Positions 24,905-32,844 of a DNA stretch of 43,333 nucleotides are shown piece after piece. The notes under the pieces were generated by a model. It was not told the origin of the DNA. It was given only the letters and a program-made list of their open reading frames with translations, and made no database searches. A program made the translations under genes and the position numbers. Origin of the DNA: Pseudomonadota bacterium (lineage in GTDB: Bacteria; Bdellovibrionota_B; Oligoflexia; Oligoflexales; CAIYRB01); NCBI GenBank assembly GCA_026390445.1, contig JAPLFX010000005.1:1-43333 (forward strand), in the 5' to 3' direction. Position 1 is the stretch's first letter. Each line of letters begins with the position of its first letter.

Positions 24905-24913
24905 TGCTAAAAT
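24905..24913 (+). promoter_or_regulatory. Putative extended -10 promoter
   Basis: TGCTAAAAT is an extended -10 (TGn plus TAAAAT, 5 of 6), 40 bp before the ATG of the 869-residue protein. The -35 region shows no good match at 16-18 bp. The surrounding TTCATGCTAAAAT nearly equals the thrA upstream element TTCATGCTAGAAT. Confidence 0.4.
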
Positions 24914-24953
24914 CGCTTTAGAGACCATCAGGAACTAAGGCGAAAGGCGGCCC

Positions 24954-27563
24954 ATGCCCACGAGCGACGATGGTAGGTCGAAAGCCGAAGGGGAGCACTC
25001 TGTTGCGCCTGCCGAGCAATTGGCGCGTCTGTATCGCAGCAGTCTGGGCGAGGGGCTAACAGCCTCGACCCGGGCCCTGCTAAAAAGGCTGCTTCTAGAA
25101 GAGTTGCAGGCGACGCCCTCGGTGGTCACGCCGCCAATTGCAGCGGCAGTGCGACATCCGGCGCCCGTTGCGTCGCCCGTTGCGCCGCCCGTTGCCGCGG
25201 AAGAGGCGCAACGAGATTGGGCCGATACGGTGATGCATCCCCTGGTGGTGCCCCCAGCTCCAAGCAGTGAGCAGCTCGACATGCGGTTGCGGCAGCTGGT
25301 CGATGCCGATGCACCTTGGTCCGCTCTCGAGCCCGTGGCTATGGCCCTGTACAAAAAGCGGCGGGACTCCGACGCCGCAGCACGGGTGCTCGAATTGGCG
25401 TTTTTGAGCGCCTCGCCGATGCAGCTAGTCGAGCTCATCGCTCGGTTCAAGGGTGAGAACCCGGGATTCTACCAGGCCTTGCACCCGCCCGTGCGCGTCC
25501 ATCTGCTGCTGCGGCTATGGCTCGAAGGTCGTGCTGATGTCTTGGTCAGCGCGGTATACCGACAGCGCGAGGCGGGCTTTCTGCAGCCGCTCGAGCGACT
25601 CTTTGTCTTCTTAGCGATGGCTGAGGCAAAGGACGCCACGTCCCCATTTATGTATGGCCAGCGCTTTCTTGCCGAGTTGCTCCAGGCGGCTCATGAATAT
25701 GGCGAGCGATTGGGTTTAGCTCCTAGCCAACTACGTCTGCGTCTTGGTCAGCTGGCCCTGGATCTTGGTTACCATGCTGAGGCGATACAGATCCTCGAGC
25801 CAATTGCGGCGACGGCACCCGAGCGCGATGAGGCGCTGCGTTTGCTGCTGCAGACCTCTGCCGATCAGCACAAAGTCGGACGCGGTAGCTTGACCGAGAG
25901 GATCATGGTCGAACCGAATTCATTGGTTCGTCTGAATATCCTCGGGCAAATGCTGCAGCAGACGCGCGAGCTCGGCGGCTTTAAAGATCGCAATCGACCG
26001 GCATTGAATGAGCTGCTGGCTGATCCACTGGCCTGGCTAAACGAAGATCCTGATATCTGGGGAGCCTTGTCCGACCTGTTGACGGCGCATCGAGATTTGG
26101 CGCCGCTGTTGCCGCAGCTGCTCCAAGTGTTTCGTACCAATGCGACGAAGTTTCACTCGCCTGCTCTGGATACAGCCCTTTGGCAGGGGCCTCTGAGCGG
26201 AAGCATGGCGACGGAAGAGGGTGGGTATTGGCGCGGCGTGGCCTTTCTGCATCACTACGTGAGCGCAGGTGCAGTCGCCGAAGCGGAGCTTTGGCAGGCG
26301 TTTAACCTGTTGACCCAGGCTCAGGCCAGGCTGGCGTCGGCGCTTCCGGTATCGTGGAAAGACCTGCATAAGGCTAGCTGCAGCTGGGTGGCGCGGAGCC
26401 ATTACATCCTCGAGGTGGAGCGCTCCCGGATGCTGCGACAATTGCGCGTTGCTGCAGCGGAAGGGACGGTCACCCTCGCTGATCTTGAGGATTATGTCGC
26501 CCATGAGAGTACGGCTCCGGTAACGGCGCTGGTATCTTTGCAGATGATGGCTGAAGCTAAACAGGCACCGGCGTTGGCGAGTCGATTGTTGCTGCGTCGG
26601 GCGCAGCAGACGCATTTGACCAATGCCGACGTCAATCGCATTTGGCAGTTCGCCAATGAGCGGCAGGACCCCGACCTGGCCTGGCGAGCGGCGACCGTGC
26701 TGCAGGCGCGGCAGGGACTGGCCGCGAACGTCAGGCATGCCTGGGAGATCAGTGGTGAAAAGCGTGCCGAGTATGGCTTTTTTGCTGCCAGGCGGGTGAT
26801 GCTAGAGCACTGTCTGGCTGGGTTCAGTCCAGCGGCCGCCAGGTTGGCCCATGCCTGTGTCCAAGTCGGAGGATTGTTGCCGGAGCTGCTGGCCATTCTA
26901 GATCCGGGTGCGACGACGATGAGGCACGCGGCTTCGCCACCCGCCAGCATCGAGGCCAAGGTTGATAGGGCTCTGCAGGACATGGACTGGCTGCCAGTGG
27001 CGAAACGGCGCTACCGCTTTAGCTTTGAATCCGCCTTGGGCGGCTCGGCCTTGCCGTCGTTCATGCATGTGCTGCCAGGCAACGCCTGGAGCTTGCTGAC
27101 CGTGCGCCTAGCCGAGCGCCTTGGCATCAATTCCTGGGGGTGGCGCCTTAGCCGTCTTCACGCCCAGATCATCGATCTGATTCCGCGCTTAGCGAGCCGC
27201 CAGGATCTGCGGCGACATTCGGGACGGGTCGCGAACTGGCTCAAAGACCTACAGCCGGAGCAGCGCGCCGCTTGGCAGGATTTGGCTGCATTGTCGCGAA
27301 GCCTAGACGATCAGGAGGCGGCATTGACGCTGGCGGCATTTATTTGCCGCTTGGCTACGACGATTCTCCAGAATCACTACTGTGCCTTGACCTCACTGCA
27401 GACCATGCGTGCACCGGTCGGCTTGATTTGGGACCTCGAGGTTTGGCTCCTGGGCGACGACTACGGCAAGATTCGCTCCGGGAGCGGCAGCGAACATCGA
27501 GTCCTGGTACCAAGTATCTTGCAGCGCTTGCCGACCATCGTCGGGCCGAAGGCAGGAGGCTGA
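24954..27563 (+). CDS. Large helical protein of unknown function
   Basis: An 869-residue soluble protein with no signal peptide or transmembrane segment, which I do not recognise. Residues 1-50 are charged, then about 55-85 is a Pro/Ala/Val linker with repeated PVA units (ASPVAPPVAAEEA), encoded by a 12-bp near-repeat around 25165. The remaining 780 residues are dense in Leu, Ala, Gln and Arg with helix-turn-helix spacing, as in TPR-like or other alpha-solenoid proteins (for example GYHAEAIQILEPIAATAPERDEAL near 265 looks like one TPR), so a scaffold role is possible. The ATG has AAGGCGG upstream. It starts 73 bp after the response regulator and ends 11 bp from the convergent histidine kinase. 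Confidence 0.72.
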   Translation: MPTSDDGRSKAEGEHSVAPAEQLARLYRSSLGEGLTASTRALLKRLLLEELQATPSVVTPPIAAAVRHPAPVASPVAPPVAAEEAQRDWADTVMHPLVVPPAPSSEQLDMRLRQLVDADAPWSALEPVAMALYKKRRDSDAAARVLELAFLSASPMQLVELIARFKGENPGFYQALHPPVRVHLLLRLWLEGRADVLVSAVYRQREAGFLQPLERLFVFLAMAEAKDATSPFMYGQRFLAELLQAAHEYGERLGLAPSQLRLRLGQLALDLGYHAEAIQILEPIAATAPERDEALRLLLQTSADQHKVGRGSLTERIMVEPNSLVRLNILGQMLQQTRELGGFKDRNRPALNELLADPLAWLNEDPDIWGALSDLLTAHRDLAPLLPQLLQVFRTNATKFHSPALDTALWQGPLSGSMATEEGGYWRGVAFLHHYVSAGAVAEAELWQAFNLLTQAQARLASALPVSWKDLHKASCSWVARSHYILEVERSRMLRQLRVAAAEGTVTLADLEDYVAHESTAPVTALVSLQMMAEAKQAPALASRLLLRRAQQTHLTNADVNRIWQFANERQDPDLAWRAATVLQARQGLAANVRHAWEISGEKRAEYGFFAARRVMLEHCLAGFSPAAARLAHACVQVGGLLPELLAILDPGATTMRHAASPPASIEAKVDRALQDMDWLPVAKRRYRFSFESALGGSALPSFMHVLPGNAWSLLTVRLAERLGINSWGWRLSRLHAQIIDLIPRLASRQDLRRHSGRVANWLKDLQPEQRAAWQDLAALSRSLDDQEAALTLAAFICRLATTILQNHYCALTSLQTMRAPVGLIWDLEVWLLGDDYGKIRSGSGSEHRVLVPSILQRLPTIVGPKAGG

Positions 27564-27574
27564 GAGCAGAAGGG

Positions 27575-30025
27575 CTATGCCGCCACTGGTGGCCTCAATC
27601 CGGACTTCGCGAATTGCTGCTTCGGGAGGACAAAGACAAAGCAGGTGTGACCTGTAGATGAATCGTAATAAAGGGTGCCGCAGTGCGATTCGACAATCCC
27701 GCGAGAGATGCTTAAACCAAGGCCGGTGCCCTGGCCAACGGCCTTGGTGGTGAAGAACGGATTCAGCATTTTTTTGGCGACGTCGTCGGCGATGCCCTTG
27801 CCGCTGTCGGTCACCGAAAAAAGCACCGCATCGCCAAGGTCGCGTAGGTCCAAGCGAACCCATTTATCAGGCAGCGTTTGCACGGCGTCGTACGCATTGT
27901 TGAGAAGATTGACCAGGACCTGCGAGATCTGCACGGCGCGGCATTCGATGGTGGCATCGATATGGGCGTTGGGCAGTTCTAGGCGCACGCCATTGTTGAG
28001 AAAGCGCTCCTGGCATAGCTCTAGGGTGTCCGCGATCACCGACTTGACCGCCACCTGCTCAAACGGGTCCTGTGATGCCTCCCGAGCGAAGGTTTTTAAG
28101 CCGCGAACGATCTTGGCGATGCGTTCGGTCATGGCAACGATTTTTTCCGCATAGCGCTTGACTTCATCTTGGTCAGGATTTGGACTACTGATAGCTGCGG
28201 TCAAGCGGTTGGCAAAACCCATGATCACAGTGAGTGGATTGTTGATTTCGTGGGCCACGCCGCCGGACATTTCACCAAGCATGGACATTTTTGAGGCGTG
28301 GACTAGTTGCGTTTGCTGCATTTGAATCAGCTGTTCGTTGGCCTTTCTCTCGCGTATATCCTCGACGACGCCCAATACTAGAAGCGGCACACCTTTGGCA
28401 TCGAACACCGGAATACGCATGGTATGCGTTGGGATGTTGCCAGATAACGTCGGCAAGAGCTCTTCCGGTGCATCGAATAAGGTGCGGTTGGCGATGACTT
28501 GGCTGTCGATCTGCCGCTGCATGTCTGCCTCTTTAGGCAGGTAAATCGCTAAATCGGTGTGATTGATCAGCGACTGCCGCTGACGACCGGTCATGCTCTC
28601 CATGCGGCTGTTCCACATGACGTAACGATAGTTGGACGCGATGTCTTTGGCGTAGATGCCATGCGGGATATGGTCGAGGATTTGCCCCAGAAGGTCCTTT
28701 TGCTCGGTCAGCTCGCGCTCAGAACGCTTACGGTCTGTGATGTCTAAACCAATCAACACCGCCTCTTTCCCATCTCGATATTTTTTGGCGGAGAGCAGCA
28801 CATAGCGTTCCACGGCAGAAGCGTCCGAGATCCTCACCTCCCGACTAAGACCCGAATCGTCGCTTGCAAATACCTCGCGCATAAATTCGGTCACCGGATC
28901 GAAGGTGGTCGTGCTCATGAACCCCATCGGTTTGCCGATAAACGCCTCTGGCGGTAGCTTAAAACTATCGGCAAGTGCACGGTTCACACCACCGTAATGC
29001 AGCTGTGAATCGGTCCAGGAGACAAACCCAGGGATGGCATCGATCACGGCGCGAGTATAGGCTTCGCGGGCGACCAGTTCATCGCTAAGATGCTTTTCGC
29101 TGGTGGTGTCCTGCATGGAGCCGATCAGCCGGGTGATCACGCCATCCTCGACCCGAGCACTGCAGGTGATCCGCACCCAGATGCGTCGACCCATGGCGGT
29201 GTCGAGTGGGACTTCAAGTTGAAATGGGGCACCGCGTTCACTGGCGCTGCGGATCGCCGATTTGACGAGGTAGCGTGCTTCGGGCGCGACGAAGCCTAGG
29301 GCATCCTCGAAATTAATGCGGCTACCCTTGGCGACCTCATGGATGGCATAGGTTTGATCACTCCACCACAAAGACTGGGTGGCGATGGCAAAACTCCAGC
29401 CGCCCATCTTGCCGACTTTTTGCACTTCGCCAAGAATCATGCGATTGACCTCCTGCTCCCGCAGGCGCGACTTCAGGCTTTTAAGCAAAAGGTGCTTGTC
29501 GCGAAAGGCGATGCCAGCCATGAACATGGTGCAGCAGTTGGCGGCGATAAATAGGATTTTTGGAACCTGCGGGGTTTTGCCTCCGACGAACAAGGATACG
29601 GCTACGGCAAAGGCGAGATAGCTGAGCGTCAATTCCTGAGATTCGAACGCCAAAGCGACGCCAAATGCGGCGACGATATAGCCGATCGCTGAGGCACTAC
29701 TCAGATTGTTGGCATACACCTCTAGCCCAAGGACCGCGACGATGATGAAAGCCAAGCCAAGAGCCATGCGCTCAACATGGCGGTAAGTAAAGAAGGGTCG
29801 GTAGGACAGTCCAACGATACTCAAGGCAATGACGCTGATGATGAGGCGTGGAGTCAGAAAGTAAGTGGCGGTTGGCAGCGCCGCCATGAGCACCAAAAAC
29901 CAACCGGGAAACATGACCGCAGCGGCAAGCAACAAGATGCGCAGGCGTTGCATCGAGTCACTGGAGGTTGGCTCCAGCGCAGAGGCACGCTGTTTGGCTA
30001 GATTGCTTGGGATGCGACTACTCAC
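27575..30025 (-). CDS. Membrane-anchored PAS sensor histidine kinase
   Basis: An 816-residue two-component sensor. About residues 25-170 form six or so membrane segments, a likely sensing module (MASE-like, family not recognised). Three PAS-type domains follow (about 195-310, 325-440, 445-565). The dimerisation domain has the phospho-histidine H592 in GGVAHEINNPLTVI, and the ATPase domain has the N box NLLNNAYDAV (about 706), DSGKGI (about 740) and GTGLGLSIS (about 766). The kinase is of the NtrB-like HisKA type that usually pairs with NtrC-type regulators, so the regulator at 23450-24880 is a reasonable partner. The start is GTG at 30025 with GGAG 6 nt upstream. Confidence 0.93.
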   Translation of the reverse strand: MSSRIPSNLAKQRASALEPTSSDSMQRLRILLLAAAVMFPGWFLVLMAALPTATYFLTPRLIISVIALSIVGLSYRPFFTYRHVERMALGLAFIIVAVLGLEVYANNLSSASAIGYIVAAFGVALAFESQELTLSYLAFAVAVSLFVGGKTPQVPKILFIAANCCTMFMAGIAFRDKHLLLKSLKSRLREQEVNRMILGEVQKVGKMGGWSFAIATQSLWWSDQTYAIHEVAKGSRINFEDALGFVAPEARYLVKSAIRSASERGAPFQLEVPLDTAMGRRIWVRITCSARVEDGVITRLIGSMQDTTSEKHLSDELVAREAYTRAVIDAIPGFVSWTDSQLHYGGVNRALADSFKLPPEAFIGKPMGFMSTTTFDPVTEFMREVFASDDSGLSREVRISDASAVERYVLLSAKKYRDGKEAVLIGLDITDRKRSERELTEQKDLLGQILDHIPHGIYAKDIASNYRYVMWNSRMESMTGRQRQSLINHTDLAIYLPKEADMQRQIDSQVIANRTLFDAPEELLPTLSGNIPTHTMRIPVFDAKGVPLLVLGVVEDIRERKANEQLIQMQQTQLVHASKMSMLGEMSGGVAHEINNPLTVIMGFANRLTAAISSPNPDQDEVKRYAEKIVAMTERIAKIVRGLKTFAREASQDPFEQVAVKSVIADTLELCQERFLNNGVRLELPNAHIDATIECRAVQISQVLVNLLNNAYDAVQTLPDKWVRLDLRDLGDAVLFSVTDSGKGIADDVAKKMLNPFFTTKAVGQGTGLGLSISRGIVESHCGTLYYDSSTGHTCFVFVLPKQQFAKSGLRPPVAA

Positions 30026-30159
30026 CGCTGCTCCTAGAGATCCTTACCTAGGAGCTATCGGCGTTCCTTAACCCTTCTTGAGCTTAGGAGAATTGGGCCA
30101 CAATAATCATTGGGATTTCGGGTCGGTTTAGCTCGGGGGACAAGGGGTCCGTGGCAAGT

Positions 30160-30780
30160 TTATAGCAGTAAGCGGAGGCCAAGACTTAACCAAGCCTCAG
30201 GGCTCAGGCCACCGTTCGCCATGAAGGGACCTAAGGCGAGGGCAAAGCCGCCATAAAATGTAAACGGATCTCGCAGCATCGTGTACTGCACCCCAACCGG
30301 AACGCGAACCCATGCCCCACCTTGAATGCCGATGCCGCCACCGAAGTATAGCAGCAGCTGGCCGCGGAGGGCGTTATAGTCACTGTTTGGCTTGAGCTGC
30401 AGCAGGTGAAATTGATCGCTGGCGAAGAAGATATAGTCGCCGCTGACGCCCAGGCTGCCGCTTTCGATGCCGAGATTGAGGTTTAAGGCGCCGCTTCCCG
30501 GGACGCCCAATCGCTGCAGGCTGAGGCCGGTGCCACCGTAGTTTCCGACCTGCGCACCGAGGCTCCAGACCGGGGCAGGCGTTAGTAGCCCTGCGGTGCT
30601 GCCCCTGCTTGCCGTCAGCGAAGAACTCGCAGCCGCCTGTAGAGGACCGCCAAGAAGCAGCAGTCCCAAGGCTAACAGAGGGGAGAGTAGTGCCCTAAGG
30701 TGAACTGGTCTGAGACTTAAGCGCTGCGGCTTTAGCGAATGATTTGGTTTCTTTCGTACTGTCTCGCTCGAGCTTGCCAC
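30160..30780 (-). CDS. Exported barrel-like protein of unknown function
   Basis: A protein of about 206 residues with a basic start, a strong hydrophobic signal segment (LRALLSPLLALGLLLLGG) ending near QAAASS, then a mature part of alternating hydrophobic/polar residues with many Gly and aromatic residues (VQYTMLRDPFTFYGGFALAL, AWLSLGLRLLL at the C-terminus), as expected of a small outer-membrane beta-barrel. The family is not recognised. I start it at the GTG at 30780, which has GGGAG 8 nt upstream and overlaps the previous gene by 49 bp; an ATG at 30795 is an alternative. It is the third gene of a three-gene cluster. Confidence 0.62.
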   Translation of the reverse strand: MASSSETVRKKPNHSLKPQRLSLRPVHLRALLSPLLALGLLLLGGPLQAAASSSLTASRGSTAGLLTPAPVWSLGAQVGNYGGTGLSLQRLGVPGSGALNLNLGIESGSLGVSGDYIFFASDQFHLLQLKPNSDYNALRGQLLLYFGGGIGIQGGAWVRVPVGVQYTMLRDPFTFYGGFALALGPFMANGGLSPEAWLSLGLRLLL

Positions 30781-31088
30781 GGTTTGTACTCCCATTCCTC
30801 GGATGGCGGAATGAGAGCGATCATAAGACCCACTGCCGCGATTGGCAAACCCGTAAGCCACCAGACGCGATCTTTACGGTAGTCCCGGGCGATCAGGATG
30901 GCAAACGTGATAAAACTCACGGCCACGGCGAAGGTGACCTGCTGGCGCCGTAGTTTGAGGATGCGCAACTTAACGTAAAACTGCTCGCTATCGACAAAGG
31001 TCGCCGTTTTGTTGGTAGCAGCGGCGGTATTCACGTCGCTGTCTAGCTTCATCTGCTTTAGGAGTTCGGCCGCTGAGTTAGTGCTCAC
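30732..31088 (-). CDS. Small inner-membrane protein of unknown function
   Basis: A 118-residue protein with a soluble N-terminal half (about 45 residues) and two transmembrane segments (QVTFAVAVSFITFAILIARDY and WWLTGLPIAAVGLMIALIPP), ending in a basic tail. It starts with GTG at 31088, with GGAG 7 nt upstream, overlapping the end of the preceding gene by 11 bp. The reading frame is open far upstream, but that part is the antisense of the neighbour's frame and carries no ribosome site. No family is recognised. Confidence 0.68.
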   Translation of the reverse strand: MSTNSAAELLKQMKLDSDVNTAAATNKTATFVDSEQFYVKLRILKLRRQQVTFAVAVSFITFAILIARDYRKDRVWWLTGLPIAAVGLMIALIPPSEEWEYKPWQARARQYERNQIIR

Positions 31089-31512
31089 TGTGACTCTCCT
31101 GTGGTCTGTTGGGGGCGCTAGGTGACTTGGTTGATTCGGTCGTGGCTTGAATGGCGATCCGGTCATTGTGCATCGGACGTAGGTACCAGCGCAGTCCCGC
31201 AAGGGCGAGCAGTAGCAGGCTGGTCCAAACCTGGACCCTGGTGAATTCGCCGCTGGGCCTAAGCCGCGACGGCAGCGCGATGACCAAGGTGACACCCGCA
31301 GCCATCATGTAGAACATATAAGTCATGCCGGCTTGATGGTCGCGCCGATCGATCATCAGCAGGGAGACCTGCAGGATGAACAACCAAAGGAGCCCGCCAA
31401 ACAGCATCATCCAATCGGCCGGGCCGATATCACCAAAGGCCTTGAGCACTTCGCTAAGGCTCGGCAGTAGGTTGTGCTGGCCGTCAAAGGCGGTATCGTC
31501 AAATAGTCCCAT
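31078..31512 (-). CDS. Inner-membrane protein of unknown function
   Basis: A 144-residue protein with three hydrophobic segments (WMMLFGGLLWLFILQVSLLM, then GMTYMFYMMAAGVTLVIALP, then WTSLLLLALAGLRWYL) and a Ser/Thr/Pro-rich, polar C-terminal tail. It has a strong ribosome site (GAGGAGG) before the ATG and is the first gene of a minus-strand cluster with overlapping ends, divergent from the DUF1573 gene 128 bp away. I do not recognise a family. Confidence 0.7.
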   Translation of the reverse strand: MGLFDDTAFDGQHNLLPSLSEVLKAFGDIGPADWMMLFGGLLWLFILQVSLLMIDRRDHQAGMTYMFYMMAAGVTLVIALPSRLRPSGEFTRVQVWTSLLLLALAGLRWYLRPMHNDRIAIQATTESTKSPSAPNRPQESHSEH

Positions 31513-31640
31513 GGGCGCCTCCTCTACACCCTTCTCGGCAGAACGCCGCGCAACCTAAATAGGCAAGTTTTTCCCTGCTCGAATCCTCGAACTAGACTAT
31601 TCTTGAGGAAGTCTAAGGCGCGTAACGACGAGGGTAGCCC

Positions 31641-32681
31641 GTGAACAGTCCGAGGCGAGGGTGGAAGGTGGCGGCATGGTGCTTGGCGAGCCTGCTCGGC
31701 CTAGTGCTTAGTCCAGTAGGGGCCTTGGCGGCTGAAGGTTTGACCTACGGCAGCTTGAAGTTCGAGGAGAATGATTTTGATTTTGGCGAGGTGTTTCGCG
31801 GTAGCGAGCAGTCCCATCGCTTCAAGTTCACCAACCTAGGTCCAGGGCCACTGACGATTCAGGGGGTGCATGCCGCCTGTGGTTGTACGGCCGCTCAGGT
31901 CGAGAAGGGTCGAACCTACCAACCCGGGGAGGGCGGCCAGGTCGATATTCGCCTGGACACGACTAATTTCGCCGGTCCGCTGGTGAAGACGGTCACGGTG
32001 ATGAGCAATGAGGCGCTTCTACCAGACCGTACCTTGACGCTTAAGGCACGCATCAAGAGCGAGGTGGAAGCCATCCCGCCGCTGTTTGATTTTGGCGATG
32101 TACGTCCCGCTTCGGGTGCAAGCCGCACGGTGCGCATTCGCGCCGTAACGGCGCCAAAGCTGGTGGTCGAGGATCTCGTTTATAATAAAGATCTGTTTAC
32201 AGCCGAACTGGTCCAAGAGAAGGATGATTGGCTGATCACCTTGAAGTTGAGTCCAAAGGTTGCGCCAGGTTTCTTAAAGGAACAGGTCAGCGTGCGCAAC
32301 TCGTCCGTCCATCTGCGGTCCCTGCCGCTGCCGGTGCGGGCCAACGTCCTGGGGAATATCGATTTTAAACCTGGTTATCTGGAGTTTGGCGCGATCGGAC
32401 AAGGGGAGGTCGCGAAACGCTCGGTGACCCTGCGCGGTACACTTCCCTTCGAACTGACCGGCTCGCGCGTGGACCTCCTGATCAATGGCACGCGCTTGGC
32501 TGACTCAGCACCGCTCATCAAGGTTGAGACGACGCGTAAGGGTAAAGATGAACAGATTGTGGCGATCGATTTAAAGAACACGGCTAAAACCGTCGGCAGT
32601 GTCCACGGCAAGGTCTATCTGCAGACCACCGACCCCACGCAGCGCGAGATTCTTTTCGATTTTTATGCATTTTTTCGCTAG
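31641..32681 (+). CDS. DUF1573-family exported protein
   Basis: A 346-residue exported protein with a signal peptide (about 1-30, ending ALAAEG). Residues about 40-145 form an immunoglobulin-like DUF1573 domain: DFDFGEVFRGSEQSHRFKFTN, then GVHAACGCTAA with the family Cys pair, then a beta-sandwich end. A second and probably third similar beta-sandwich follow (PPLFDFGDVRPASGASRTVRIR and KPGYLEFGAIGQGEVAKRSV). DUF1573 proteins are periplasmic or surface proteins of unclear function. The start is GTG at 31641. It is followed 30 bp later by a 43-residue membrane microprotein, probably on the same transcript. Confidence 0.85.
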   Translation: MNSPRRGWKVAAWCLASLLGLVLSPVGALAAEGLTYGSLKFEENDFDFGEVFRGSEQSHRFKFTNLGPGPLTIQGVHAACGCTAAQVEKGRTYQPGEGGQVDIRLDTTNFAGPLVKTVTVMSNEALLPDRTLTLKARIKSEVEAIPPLFDFGDVRPASGASRTVRIRAVTAPKLVVEDLVYNKDLFTAELVQEKDDWLITLKLSPKVAPGFLKEQVSVRNSSVHLRSLPLPVRANVLGNIDFKPGYLEFGAIGQGEVAKRSVTLRGTLPFELTGSRVDLLINGTRLADSAPLIKVETTRKGKDEQIVAIDLKNTAKTVGSVHGKVYLQTTDPTQREILFDFYAFFR

Positions 32682-32711
32682 ATTTTGGCTGGATTCGCGA
32701 GGAGGATAGAG

Positions 32712-32843
32712 ATGGTACAGGTGGATTTTTTGGTCGGTTATATTGCCTTTGGCATCGTCTTTTTGCTCGGCGTAGGCGGCTACTGGATAGCGACCATGCC
32801 GTTTACCGACCTGCGGCGCACTTATGGGCACGGGCAGCCGTAG
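32712..32843 (+). CDS. 43-residue single-pass membrane microprotein
   Basis: A short open frame beginning ATGGTACAG with a very strong ribosome site (GAGGAGG, 6 nt spacing) 30 bp after the DUF1573 gene. The peptide has a hydrophobic segment (VGYIAFGIVFLLGVGGYWIA, about residues 8-27) and a short polar tail ending TDLRRTYGHGQP. It ends 1 bp before the convergent miaB stop. Ribosome site, position and hydrophobicity make it a credible small membrane protein; no family is recognised and its role, perhaps with the DUF1573 protein, is unknown. Confidence 0.6.
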   Translation: MVQVDFLVGYIAFGIVFLLGVGGYWIATMPFTDLRRTYGHGQP

Positions 32844-32844
32844 C

